Shown here in pieces: positions 1 through 11,400 of a DNA stretch of 23,284 nucleotides. The DNA lies in assembly GCA_030849805.1 (NCBI GenBank), contig JASANZ010001960.1, forward strand, positions 4,163 to 27,446, read 5' to 3'. The notes under the pieces are model-generated. The model saw only the letters and a list, made by a program, of their open reading frames with translations, was not told the origin of the DNA and made no database searches. Source of the DNA: Sergeia podlipaevii. Its lineage: Eukaryota; Euglenozoa; Kinetoplastea; Trypanosomatida; Trypanosomatidae. The position numbers and the translations under genes were made by a program. Positions within the stretch are counted from its first letter, which is position 1; each line of letters starts with the position of its first letter.

Positions 1-28
1 TATATATATATATATATATATATATATT
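1..28. repeat. TA dinucleotide repeat
   Basis: Uninterrupted TA repeat at the very start of the window. It is a common spacer microsatellite and may be cut by the window edge. Confidence 0.95.
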
Positions 29-1093
29 CATGTGTTTATTTTCTTATGAAATAAAAGAGGGTGATATTTACAAACAAAAAAAAAGAGAAAAAAAAGAGGA
101 ATGGAATGGAATGGGATATTCCCACTGTTTGCCGTGATACCTGTCTACATATATACACACACACACACATTCTTAATACTCGTCTTCAAGCAAACAGAAA
201 AAAAAAAAAACAATAGAGACACTTAGTAACCAAAAAAAAAAAAAAATTGAGTGCTGGTGCCTCCAATTTCGCTACAAACGCCAGAACACAGTTAAAAAAA
301 AAAAAAAAGCACTCGGTTATCATTATATATCTTATCCTTTTCTCTGTTCTTCTTTTTTTTTTAGTTTACGTTTTGAATGGCTTAACATACATCGACTTCA
401 GCGCAATCAACTTTTTTTCTTAGCATTTTTCGGTGTTTCTTTCTCTTTCTTTTTTTTGAGAGCATATAGTCACCACAATACATACGCACGATAGTTAGCA
501 AGTTCATTATCTCTTCTTTCTTTTCTTTTTTCTCAAACTTTTTTAGTTTTGCAGCAAAAAAAAATACAAATACAAAAACGAAATAGTAGAAAGGGAAAGC
601 CAAACGAAAAGGACGCAACGAAATATATATATATATATACGTGCGCACACGAAAAGCGGAGGCAACTGCTTCATCAAATATTGAGCAGCGTGTAGGGTCG
701 GGGAGAGAAGTATTAGAGAGAAACTTGAGAAAGAAAACGTTAATACCGCATTTTCTCTTTGTTTGTTTTCTTTCTTCTTTGTATATAATTGTCTCTCTAT
801 TTTGGTCGCTTATTGTTTTTACAGGGAAGAGGAGGAGCATACGTTATTCTTTTTTGGAGATCAACTGATACATATATTTTGTTATCTTCTAATTTTTTTC
901 TTTCAAAATCCGCTGTGTGTGCGCGCCCAGTGTGTTTTTTTTTCTTTTAGTTTCACAACATATTTATCTTTTTACTAACCCCAGCTTACATACATATATA
1001 TAGAAAGAGAGAGAAACAGATATCCACACTCCCGTTGCTTTCTTGCGTCCCCCCACAAACAACACTTAGTAGCGTCAGTTTGCATATAGCGAC

Positions 1094-1155
1094 CTTTTAT
1101 TTACTCTTTACCTTTACCTTCTTTCTCTGCTTTTTTTTTTTTACTGTTGGTTGAG
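1094..1155 (+). promoter_or_regulatory. Predicted trans-splice acceptor for the giant kinase gene
   Basis: A strong pyrimidine tract (about 1094-1143, ending in a 14-T run) is followed by its first AG at 1154-1155, with another AG at 1171-1172. In trypanosomatids the spliced leader is usually added at the first AG after such a tract. Use of 1155 would give a 5' UTR of about 21 nt. Earlier tracts could provide alternative, longer leaders. Confidence 0.6.
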
Positions 1156-1176
1156 TCGCTGTAATTACTTAGCAAT

Positions 1177-2446
1177 ATGGAGGCAAAGGATGACGTGGGG
1201 CATCCCACATCAAACAATGGCTTAGAGCCACTAGAGGATTCATACGCGAACAGTAGTGCAGGAAGCAGCAGCAGCAGCGGCAGCAGCTTCTTTTCAAAAA
1301 CTGTGTCGCTAGAGCCAAAACACTCTAATAGCAGGACCAGCGCCGCTAATGCTGTCACTGGTCGTGATGCAGCTAACACCGTTGATACTGCCATCACACT
1401 GAATGTTCCAACTCCGCAGGGAAAAGACGTAGTGGATGGCAGTAGTCGAAACATAAACTCCAGTAGCGCTGGCGATACCTTCGGACAGCCAACCGTGGAG
1501 AATGTCATCCCGTTAAGCGATGAATCCAAAACTGAAGACCGGCCAATGTCTTCGACCCAGCAGCAGATGAGTAGCAACAACACATTTACCTCTACCCTCG
1601 CAGCGTCCCTTGAAAGCAAATCTAACATTATAGACGTCAACGAAGCAGAGGTTCCCATACCAAGGCGCAGTCCGACCACTACTCTCGCATCAGCTGTCTC
1701 GATGCGGATTAAGAAAGGCGGCGCACGTGTTGCAGACATGGATGACGAGTCCTACATTACCAAGTATCGCATCAACAACATTATTGCAGGCCTTTCGCTC
1801 GCTTTGCTGGAGCAGAAGCCAGATGACCACGTCGAGTTTTCTCGCCAGTGGCTGTTACATCAACTCATCAAACAAGGGGATGCGAAGAGACGCCACAAAC
1901 CGCCAATACAGACGCAGCCGTTGCAGCGCACCCACTCTCATCGTCGCTACGCCTCAAGTGGTGCCACAGAGGGCTCCTCATTTGCCGCCAGCTCATCTCC
2001 TCCTGTGGACTGTGGAAGTCAACAACCGGCGTCACAGAGTCTGCGCGGTACTTCAGGAATAGCCAACAGCGCGCGCTCGACGTTTCCGCCATTGTTTGTC
2101 AACAACAGCAGGAGCAGCAGCAAGACGATTCACCACAGTCTTTATCAGAAGGGGAGCGATTCCGCAAGTATTGGCGACGTTGTGACTTTTGACTCGATGA
2201 TAATCCAGCAGTCTGATGAGCAAGAGACCGCCAGAGCCAGCATTCTCATCTGCGCCACATCAGAAGGACAGTTGCCATCCCCACCGCCGCAAGCAGTAGC
2301 GGTGGCAGCAACTACCACCACTTCCACAACCACTGAGGGGCAGTCTGTGCTACACGCGGTAGAAATCTCACAGGAGGGCACCTCAGCAGCAGTGCATCCA
2401 GATGACGGCTACAAGCACGACCCTCATCATCTTCCGCACAACCACC

Positions 2447-2479
<33 letters not shown>

Positions 2480-5400
2480 CCCATACACACGCTAGCAGCA
2501 GCAGCAACGCGGATGATGACAACACGTGGACAGCAGAGACGGCACACGCAAATCTGGCCATAGATCCCTCAGATAGCCCCACTCCAGCACTTTCTGGCGA
2601 TCACACTACTAGTGCGCGTGCAGTGACAAAATCGCGCAGGAACTCGTTTATATCGGGTGGTCGGAAGCCGATGAAACTGCTTGGCAGCAGCGACAGCAGC
2701 ATGACGTCACATTCAAGCCCCAAGGTGGAAGCAGCCGTGGCAGGAGCGGCAGCTCCTCAGGTCGGTGGAACAACGAGCAGTACATCCTCCCCCTCTGGCA
2801 GTGTTCGTTACAGTCGCGTTGGCAGCATGTATGATGCCTCGACAGATGAAAAGCGCATCCCTAACTATACGCGGGCATACTTGCCTGGCATCAGCAGGGC
2901 AGTGCCTTCACCCGCAGCGAGCGCATTACAAACGCCCGCGACAACGTTGGCGTCGGGGGGTCCATCCTCAATTACACCACACTCACAGCCACCACAGCAA
3001 ACACCTCTTTCTATTGAGCCGGATGAGTCTACAGACGACCCAGTCGCCAGTCTCGTGGAATTCGCGCCAGTTATCAGCATTGACGACGACAAACCCCTTG
3101 TGGGCATACTCGGGGGCCTAGGAGGAGGAGGAAGCAAGCACGCAATAGGTTGGAACGTTGGCACTGCCACGGGAAACAGCAACCTCAACAGTGCCAGCAC
3201 CGCAACAACGGCGGAGAATGCAAGCCGCAGTCGCTGTGGTCCAGGTGTCTCGACAGACGCCCCAGTTGGCTTTTCAGCCTCCGGCTTTTCCTCTCCCTCC
3301 TCCAACCGCGGAGGTATACCAACGCTTCCACCCGCGCTGCTGGCGAGTATTGCGCCGACCACCGCAGCAGCCAACGCGCGGCAGCACGCATATGCCTCGG
3401 CGACAGCGGGGGCCACTACGCTAGGCTCGACCACTAGCGGCGTGGCTATTCATGCAAGTAGTAATGCAAGTCGTGGCAGCCACAAAAAGTCGTCTGGTGC
3501 TGGACTGACATCCTCGGCGGCAGGGCTGGCCATGGCTGGGCAGGGAGGCGGTGTGCACTCCCCTTCTGTCTCTCGCAACGCCAGCTTTGCCACAAACGCG
3601 ACAGGAGGCAGTCCCAACACGATGGGCCTCAACACTGTGGTCACTGGAAGCCGTCTCAACCTACATGCTATGGCTAGTAAGACCACAACGTCTAGTTCTC
3701 TCGGTGCGGTGCCGACGACTACGTTTGGCTCCCGCCGCGGCTCTCCGCTACTTCGACCAATTAAAGCAACACGGTGCAAGACTAACAAGGAAGTGGCAAC
3801 GGGATTATGTGACACTGTTTCCGCCATGTCAACCAACACCGATGGAGGGCTCAGACGAGTATCAGCAAGTCCGCTTCCGGAACGCTGCAGCTCCGAACCC
3901 GGCTTTTTTGACCATGAGGAGGTGAAGCACGCAGGAGAGGGGTGCGTTGGTGGTGCTCGCTGTAGCAGTGAAAAGTGCGCAATGTGTGGCAGTCCACTTG
4001 TCAGCCCCACTGAGCACGATGACAATACGGGGCTTGGCCTCCTGCCGTTTCCAATGCTGGACACAGAAGGAATGATAAGTGAAGCACCATTCGGAACTGC
4101 CGCGTGGTGTAGCAGCAGCGGCAACCACTTTGATAGCGTCAAGAGTAAGGGAGGGGGTGGCAGACTCAACAAGTCACAGATGAACAAGGGGAACGACAGC
4201 TTATTCCGTGAGGGGGCAACGAGACGAGTCGAGGCGCTCGTGAAGCAGCTGCCTCTCTCCAAAATTCCTGCCGTCGTTGTGTTCATGGAGGGCATTATTG
4301 CACAGCAGCATGAGAAGGAAGAGGGCTTTGCACTAGAGAAGGGGGGCTCGGCAGCGGATGGAGACATCAAGGAGAGTAACAGTAGTCTGCTCGCCAGCAG
4401 CAATGCAGACTTCACATCGGCAGCAGGTGGAGGAGCGGCAGGGATGACGTTAACGGCGGCCGCGCAGCAGCAGCGCCGGCTTTCCACGATGAAGTCTAAT
4501 CAGTTTGACAGCGGCAGCATGCGCAAGACGAGCGGAGTTTACTCTCCATCAGCTGTTGCCAGCGGCATCCCGTCACGCGCGCAATCTCTGGAAGGGGGCA
4601 GCGGGAGCGGTGACGGGTGCACGATCGGGCGCGATAGCGCAGCTGATGTCAGTCGTACTGCAGGTGCTACAACTAAGAAAAACAATAGTAGCAATAATAA
4701 TAATAATACCACCAGTACTACTACTACGAATCTTCCTGCTGGGGCTTCTCGCGCACCAGGGGAGATCAGCCGTGCCAACAGTGCATTCCCCCTCACGCTT
4801 TCTCTTAGCAGCGAGCCACTGCATAAGGCGTGGAGCGCGCCAGTCGGTGATGACGACGATGATCGCGGCTGTGGTGGCCTCCTGGACAGTGACGACGCGG
4901 GAGATGAGAAACTGGAAACCCACTCGCTCAATTTTTCAGACAACTCTGGCGTGGCCGCAATCATGAATGATGCGCTGAGTCAAAGCGTACTGCTCACACT
5001 AGTAGGAGATCATCACCCAATTGATGTCATGCATCACCAGCTGCAACAACAACTGCAGCAACAGCAACAAAGGCAGGGTCAGAAGAACCCAACACTACCA
5101 ACGAGTTCGATGTCAGGGAAAGCTCCCATGACTGGCGATAGCACCCGCGGTAGGGCGAGATCGAGTAGTGGCGGTATGAGCAAACAGACGGAGAAGCTGC
5201 GGCCAGAGAAGCTGACTCTCTACCGAGGGCCTGCCAGTCCCACCACCAAGGCCGCACTGAAGGCAAGCATGTCTATGGAGCATTTGATGACACCTATTTC
5301 AGCATTTGAAGCGACACACGTACCTCTCCCACCCTTCACATCCACCACCTCGATATGTGCAGGAGAAGAGAAGCTGATTAGTATGGCCAAGATGCCAATG

Positions 5401-8400
5401 GCGACACAGGAAGTTGTTAGTACAACAAAGACTGCCACTACCACGACGGCAGCAGGTCCCCATACTGCCTCACACCTCACGGCCTCACACTCTGAAGCTC
5501 CTGCTTTTGCTAGATCAGCACCGACAGACCTTGGCGATGAGGAGGACGAGGCAGTTGAGCTCTCGGAATGCTCGACGAACCCATGTCCCACCACCGTCTC
5601 TACCAAAAGCTGTCCCGGCGATGCGCAAATCAATAAAAGTTCAAGATATCACGCGGGCGGACTCACGAAGGACAACGTGGCAGCCAAGCGATATGTCGAC
5701 CCAAATCATGCTATCTTCCCCTATATAAATACGGCCTCCTTGGACGACCTTGCTATAAGTGCCACCTCGCTCAGCACCCCAGTCACCGTCGCAGAGACCG
5801 CCGCTGGTCGCTCGTTGACACAAAGGGGTTACTTACTACCACCCTCCCGCGTGGGACGCTGGGGAAGCAGCAGAGCTTCTTCGGCTGGGGCGTCTACCAC
5901 TTCAAATCCCTTCCGCTCCAAAACAATGCAGATGAACGGCGGCGTCAACGTATCGGCCTCGACGTCTGATCTCGTGACGCAAGCCGATGGCGCAACCCCG
6001 ATCGAGTGGCACTCACAGCGGCGGAGGAATTGTGGCGACCACCTCGGTGATGACATGGAGACACTACAACTAGACTACGATGACGACATGAGAGACGCAC
6101 AGGATGAAACTACTGGGGATTCTCTAGCGAAGACTCAGGCACCGCAACAGCATCCGCTATGTAAACAAACCAGCAGTGGCAGTTGCCGACGTCCCTGGCC
6201 CGCATTGAGCGCCACCGCACCACTTGTGTCTTCCCTGCAGGAACTGGAGCAACCAGAAGAAAGTGAAGAGAGTAGCAAGAACCACAAAAACAACAACAGC
6301 AGTACTGTCAGCTGCGAGGGTAAGAGTCCTAGTCATCGAAAAGGGAGCCTGAAGAGCTTCTCCAAGAAGGGCCCCAACGAGCGCAAGAAGCGTCTTGGTC
6401 AAGGACCGGGTAGCACTACACTTGAGAAAGACGTGAACGCGTATGACATCGTTACAAGTCTACCTGCACGGCACAACCGCTGGAAAGTGGGCAAGCGTGG
6501 TGGTGGTGGCTGCGGTAAGTTTACGCGCTTTGCCTCCACAACGGACGGCGACTTGCATGCCGCAGTCGCAGCCCTCGCAACGACTACTTGCACAACACCG
6601 AGCATAACAACGGTTTCATCGGATGGAGAGCGGGAGAAGAACTGCGAAGGGTATCCGCTGCCGTGCCGTCCACCATCGGCGCTTGGACTTGATAGCGAAG
6701 CCAGTGGCTCTACTTTTCATGCCGAGAACAGTGGGGAGGCAAGTGGGGTTGGCGTCTGTGCTGCTACCACCTCATTGCACGATCATGACTTCCCCCATAC
6801 AGGGAACACCACCACTACAGCCAGTTCTGGCGCAGCGTCCCCTCACTTTTCGCTGAACGCACGCGAGCGTCGCGGCAGTAGCAGTGTGTTTATAGACGAG
6901 GCCTCAAGTCACTTGCGGCGTGCTGTGGCGATGGCGGCCGCGGCAGCAGCGGAAGGGTGCATAGAGGACACAAGCGTCTTCTTTGAGCCCACAGCGGACT
7001 CCGCGTCGTTTCTTGACACGAGTAGAGTGGAAACTTCGTCATCGACCCTAGTGAAGCAGCGAAGCGGCGCCCTTGCGGGACCTGAAGGCTCGTTGCCGCT
7101 TGCCGTCACCGCTGAGAACTCTAATCCAGTTTTGGACGCGCCACAATCCACTCTACTTTTCCCCGCGGAGCAACAGCAACAGCAACAGCAACATCACCAC
7201 CACCATCGCCTGCGCCATCAGCTGTCTGAGACGACATGCGAGACAACTGGACTTCAGAGAACTGGCAGCAACAGCAGCATACTGAGGGCATCACCGAACC
7301 GCAGCGCCACCCGCCACAGCGCTGCTGCTGCCACTGCTATCGACGCACCTAGAACTGCAGCAGCTGCAACGGCGCCTCTACCCTCAGGCGACCACTCTGT
7401 CCTTCGAGAGATCCCATCTTCTGAGTGTGTTGCTGCTTCTGCTTCTGCTACAGCTGCTCCTTTGGGGACGAGGTCTGCTCCAGATTTGATCGCAACGGGT
7501 TCAACAGTCGCAGCTGCGATGAATGCGTTTATGACACAAGCGGAGCACCTGCCTCCTGGGGAGCTGGAGGCTGTCAGAGAGGCTGTCAACCACTACGAGC
7601 CCTTCTCTTCGCTCGAGGAGACCCAGCTGGAGACCATTGTGCGTGCCATGACGCGCAGGGAACTCGCGGAAGGCGATGTGCTGGTGAAAGAGGGCGAGCC
7701 CACACTGAGCAGTCTAAACCTTGTCGTTAAGGGTCGTATTGCGGTGGTGAGGGACGGTATCGTGCGAAAGACCGTCGTGAGCGGCCAGTTCTTTGGTGAG
7801 ATGGAGGTGTCCTACAACATTGAGCGCAGCCGCGTGTCGCTTATGGTGGACTCTCCCGCTGTGATTCTCTACAGCCTCGGCAAGGTGGAGTATCAGAAGA
7901 TGGTCATGTATGAAAAGGACGCACGCCGCTTCATGTTTTTACAGTACATAAACAAGATCGCCTTTCTCAAGAGCCTTTCCCCTGCTGGGAAAATACGCCT
8001 TGCTGACTCTCTTCGTGTTTGCCGTCTCAAGAAAGGCGCCTACTTGACCAAGCAGGGCGAGCCGGTGGAGTGGATGTACATTATCATGTCGGGCCAAGTA
8101 CAGATGACTGGCAACCCTCTCGAGGCAGCCGCGTCGATGGCGACCGCCGGCTCGTGCAAGTCGAGTGCACTGCAGAACTGGTCTATGCCGATGGGCACCC
8201 CAACCGTGAGCCCTAATACAAGCAAGGACTATCTCTCCATCCAGCCACGCGGTGGCGATACCGATTCTGGCAAGGACGCCGTCAATGTCAGCGAAGACGG
8301 TGCAGAGGTCGCGACTGCTGCTTCAGCAAAAAAAGAAGATGGAGAAACAGGCAGCATTGGTGGCGCTGACGTGAGCAGCAGCGAGAAAGACAAGTCCCCA

Positions 8401-11400
8401 GTACCGATCTCGGCCAATTCCCCTTCACAGGGCGAACCAACTATTATTTTGCGTACCACAGGGCAAATAGTTGGTGAGGCCGAGTTTGTCTTTAAGTGCC
8501 GCGGCCTCTTTACCAGCGTTGCGCTGACCCCGGTTCAGGCAGCTCGCATCAGTAGACTCAACTTTGAGGTGATCATGTCTCGCATGACGCTAGAAGACAT
8601 GAAGAGGTATCTGGCGACCCACCCGGACTACAGCTTCTTTGAGGCCATCGCGCCAGAGGAGGTCAAACAGCAGATGAGAGAAGTACTCATGCAACGCACG
8701 CGCCTTGTGCTCAGGCGTGCCACACGCCGCGTGTCGCGCCGGAGCGAGAGCAAGAATGTCAACGTTGAAAGCGATGGTAATGGCATGAGAAATGACAGTA
8801 TGGCTGTTCCCAATAGCCCCATGCCTGGTGCCGCTAGCAACAACAACAACAATAGCGGAAACGAATTTGGCTACTCCGTAGCTCCGGCTTCTCTTTCTCG
8901 CTCTGCCGCCACTGGCAGGCGCGGCTCTCGTCGTCGCCGTTCCGCAGCGAATCGTGGCAGCTATACAGAGGTGGTGCAAACCCCAGTGGCGTCCCAGGTG
9001 GCAGCGACCGAGAGCGGGGCTGGTAGTCACGGTGCGCCTATGCCAGCGGACTGGGGGCGAGCGTCGTCTCTGCCTTACATCCTCGTTTCCAGCTCCCCAC
9101 ACGCAGCAGTTGCCAAGGGTGAAGCCATCATTCCGCAAGAAGGCTCGCGCACCTCGCGGCACACCGCACTCGGCACCGTTGGCACCACCCTTAGTGCGTC
9201 TTCCCCGCTCACCGATGGCGTCTACACGCAGTCGTCGCCGGTGCAAACTTCAGTTTCTCATACGCACCGCTCGCGTGTGCGCTCATCCAAGAGCTCTGCT
9301 ACTACGCGCAAGTCCTCCTCCAAGCCCGCTTTGGTAGCGGGCTCGGGAGGTGAATGGCAGCAGGTGAGCACGCAGGGTGAGTACATCTTCTCGGGCAGCC
9401 GAAACTTGTACCGCTTCCCCACTCAGGGCTTCTCGCTGACGGGCATTATCACCATTGCTGTGGTGGCAGATGGGACGATTATTCGCTGGAACAGCAACGC
9501 TCAGCAAGTGACCGGTTTTGCTCCGTTTGAAGTAGTTGGGCAGAACATTATGGATCTTCTCGCCTCAGAGGAAAGTAGGTCCATCATGCGGCAGTGCCTT
9601 TCTGTTGGCAAGCAGTACGCCGGCAACTGGGACGGCTACGTGGCAGAAGACTTTAACAAGCAGCACATTTTCGCCTTTAGACAAAACAAGGGTGTCTTGC
9701 AGACTGGCATTGCTCTCAGCATTATCCCATCGCTGTTTGCCTACTCAGCAGAGGTGTTGCTGCTGCTGGGACGAGAGGCCACGTATCGGCCGGCGAGCAC
9801 CTATGCGGCGGATGTGGCGAAGTGGCTCGATGAGGTTCTCAAGCCACAACTGAAGCACTTTAAGCAGCGGATGCACAAGATCGAGGCACACAACTGGAAT
9901 ATAACCCCAGATGACGCCGCGCGTCTACGCGGACACTTGGATGCGTGCACCACACTCGTCGAGCAGTTCTCGCGCTTCTCTGCCCTCAACGTGGAGAGAG
10001 TGAATGAATCCTGGCGTCCGCTTCGGCTGCCTGTGCTCATGAGGCGCTTTGCCTCTCAGGCTGCGCTCTTCGCGCAACGTGCGCATGCCAGTTTCTACTG
10101 CAATACCGAAGGCATTACGCCCAAAACGGAGGTATTCCTAGACGCAGAGAAGGTGCTCATGATGCTGCAGCTACTCGTGAAAGATGCCTTGTCGTGTGCT
10201 AAGTCACCGGATGCGGCGCAGATGGCTTCTGGAAAGGGCTCCGGTGGTGGGACAAAGGGCGAGGAGGAACTTGCATTGGAACTGCGCGTTGTAGTGGTCG
10301 AACCCACAGATACATCCACTAGCCCAGAAACGCAGGCAATACCTTCTGACGCGCCATCCGTCAAACACGGCAGTCCCTCTGCTTCGCTGCCTGTCTCGCC
10401 TTCACCCACAGCTGCCATAGCTTCATGTCATCGCGTATGGGTGGGCGATGACTCTCCGGGCTCGGTGCACACACACCCTCTCCCTATTCCTAGCAGCGCG
10501 AGCATTGGCAATGCAAGCGGTGCCGGTATTGACGTCGCCTCCGCCACGACAGGGACAGTTGCGAGCACGACAGATGTGATCCCTCGGCAGACCGTCGACA
10601 TATCGCCAACTTCACTGCGTCGTATTCGCTTTGAGTTGCGGGATAACGGGTGTACTATCCCTCTTCTGCAGCCGCCCGAGAGCAACGGCCACGCCACGGA
10701 TAGTTCGGGCACGTCGCCGTCGATGGCAAATGAGCCAGCGGGCGTGGTGTACTCGCCGTCTGTGCCGAGCCCGACAGAGAGCACGCAACACATGCAGAGC
10801 CAGCGTGGTATACAGCTGCACCACATTGAGAAAGTGGTCACTGAGATGGGTGGTATTTTGTATGGCTTCACACGGCCTGAAGTGGATGGCAACGTGGTGA
10901 GAGTGGAGCTTCCTCTGCTGCCGGTGCCGGGAAGCACCGAGGAGGACGCTGCCGCAGCCATGGGTGCGTGTGAAGACGGCATAACCTCTGGGGAGGGGGG
11001 CATTACTCCACCTAGTGGCAATCGTTCTCTCACTGTTATTGTGGCCGACAACAACCGCCTGCAGCTTCAGCACCTTTGCCAGATCCTGTGGGCCAGACAG
11101 CACGCCGTGGTACCCGTATCTTCCTTCAAGGAGCTCAAGCGCAAGGTTGCGGACACTAAGACGGCCGATATTCTTATTATTGACCCGCTTCAACTGGATA
11201 TCTCCTCTGACGACTACGAACATCTGCAAGACGAAGATCCCTTTGATAACATTCGTGACGCTACGGCGCACATGGTGCTCGTCGTCATGGGCACCGAGTT
11301 TACGGATTGGCGGGTACAGAAGTTGCTTGACCGCAACGGAGTGATTGAGTTACCAAAGCTTGGCTCGGGGGTCCTTGTTCACATTGCAATGCAAGAGGCG

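Larger units (their letters stand above)
1..1176. other. Intergenic spacer upstream of the giant kinase gene
   Basis: No convincing gene is visible. The stretch is AT-rich, with a TA run at 1-28, a CA run near 153-170, A-runs near 200-310, an imperfect GGAAT repeat near 101-117 and a second TA run near 622-638. Several long T/C tracts lie around 340-560, 750-910 and 1094-1143. Short open frames exist on both strands, but their translations are Lys/Phe/Tyr-rich junk from homopolymers. It probably contains the 3' UTR of an upstream gene outside the window plus the 5' UTR of the next gene. Confidence 0.8.

Noticed and set aside
101..117. GGAAT repeat as telomeric or satellite sequence
   Set aside because: There are only about three units. 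Kinetoplastid telomeres use TTAGGG, which is absent here.
382..840. 152-codon minus-strand open frame in the left spacer
   Set aside because: Its translation is dominated by Lys/Phe/Val runs from homopolymers and dinucleotide repeats.
1101..1739. 212-codon minus-strand open frame overlapping the kinase start
   Set aside because: It runs through the pyrimidine tract as a Lys/Glu tail and is antisense to the kinase N-terminus. No homology was recognised.
2443..2478. Polyhistidine run as an engineered purification tag
   Set aside because: It is internal to a natural low-complexity region with other amino-acid runs, and no vector sequence is near.
3450..4487. 345-codon open frame on the minus strand inside the giant kinase gene
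   Set aside because: It is a shadow of the low-complexity, GC-skewed kinase coding sequence. Its translation is biased to Ser/Leu/Ala/Pro with no domain, and it has no acceptor or tract on that strand.
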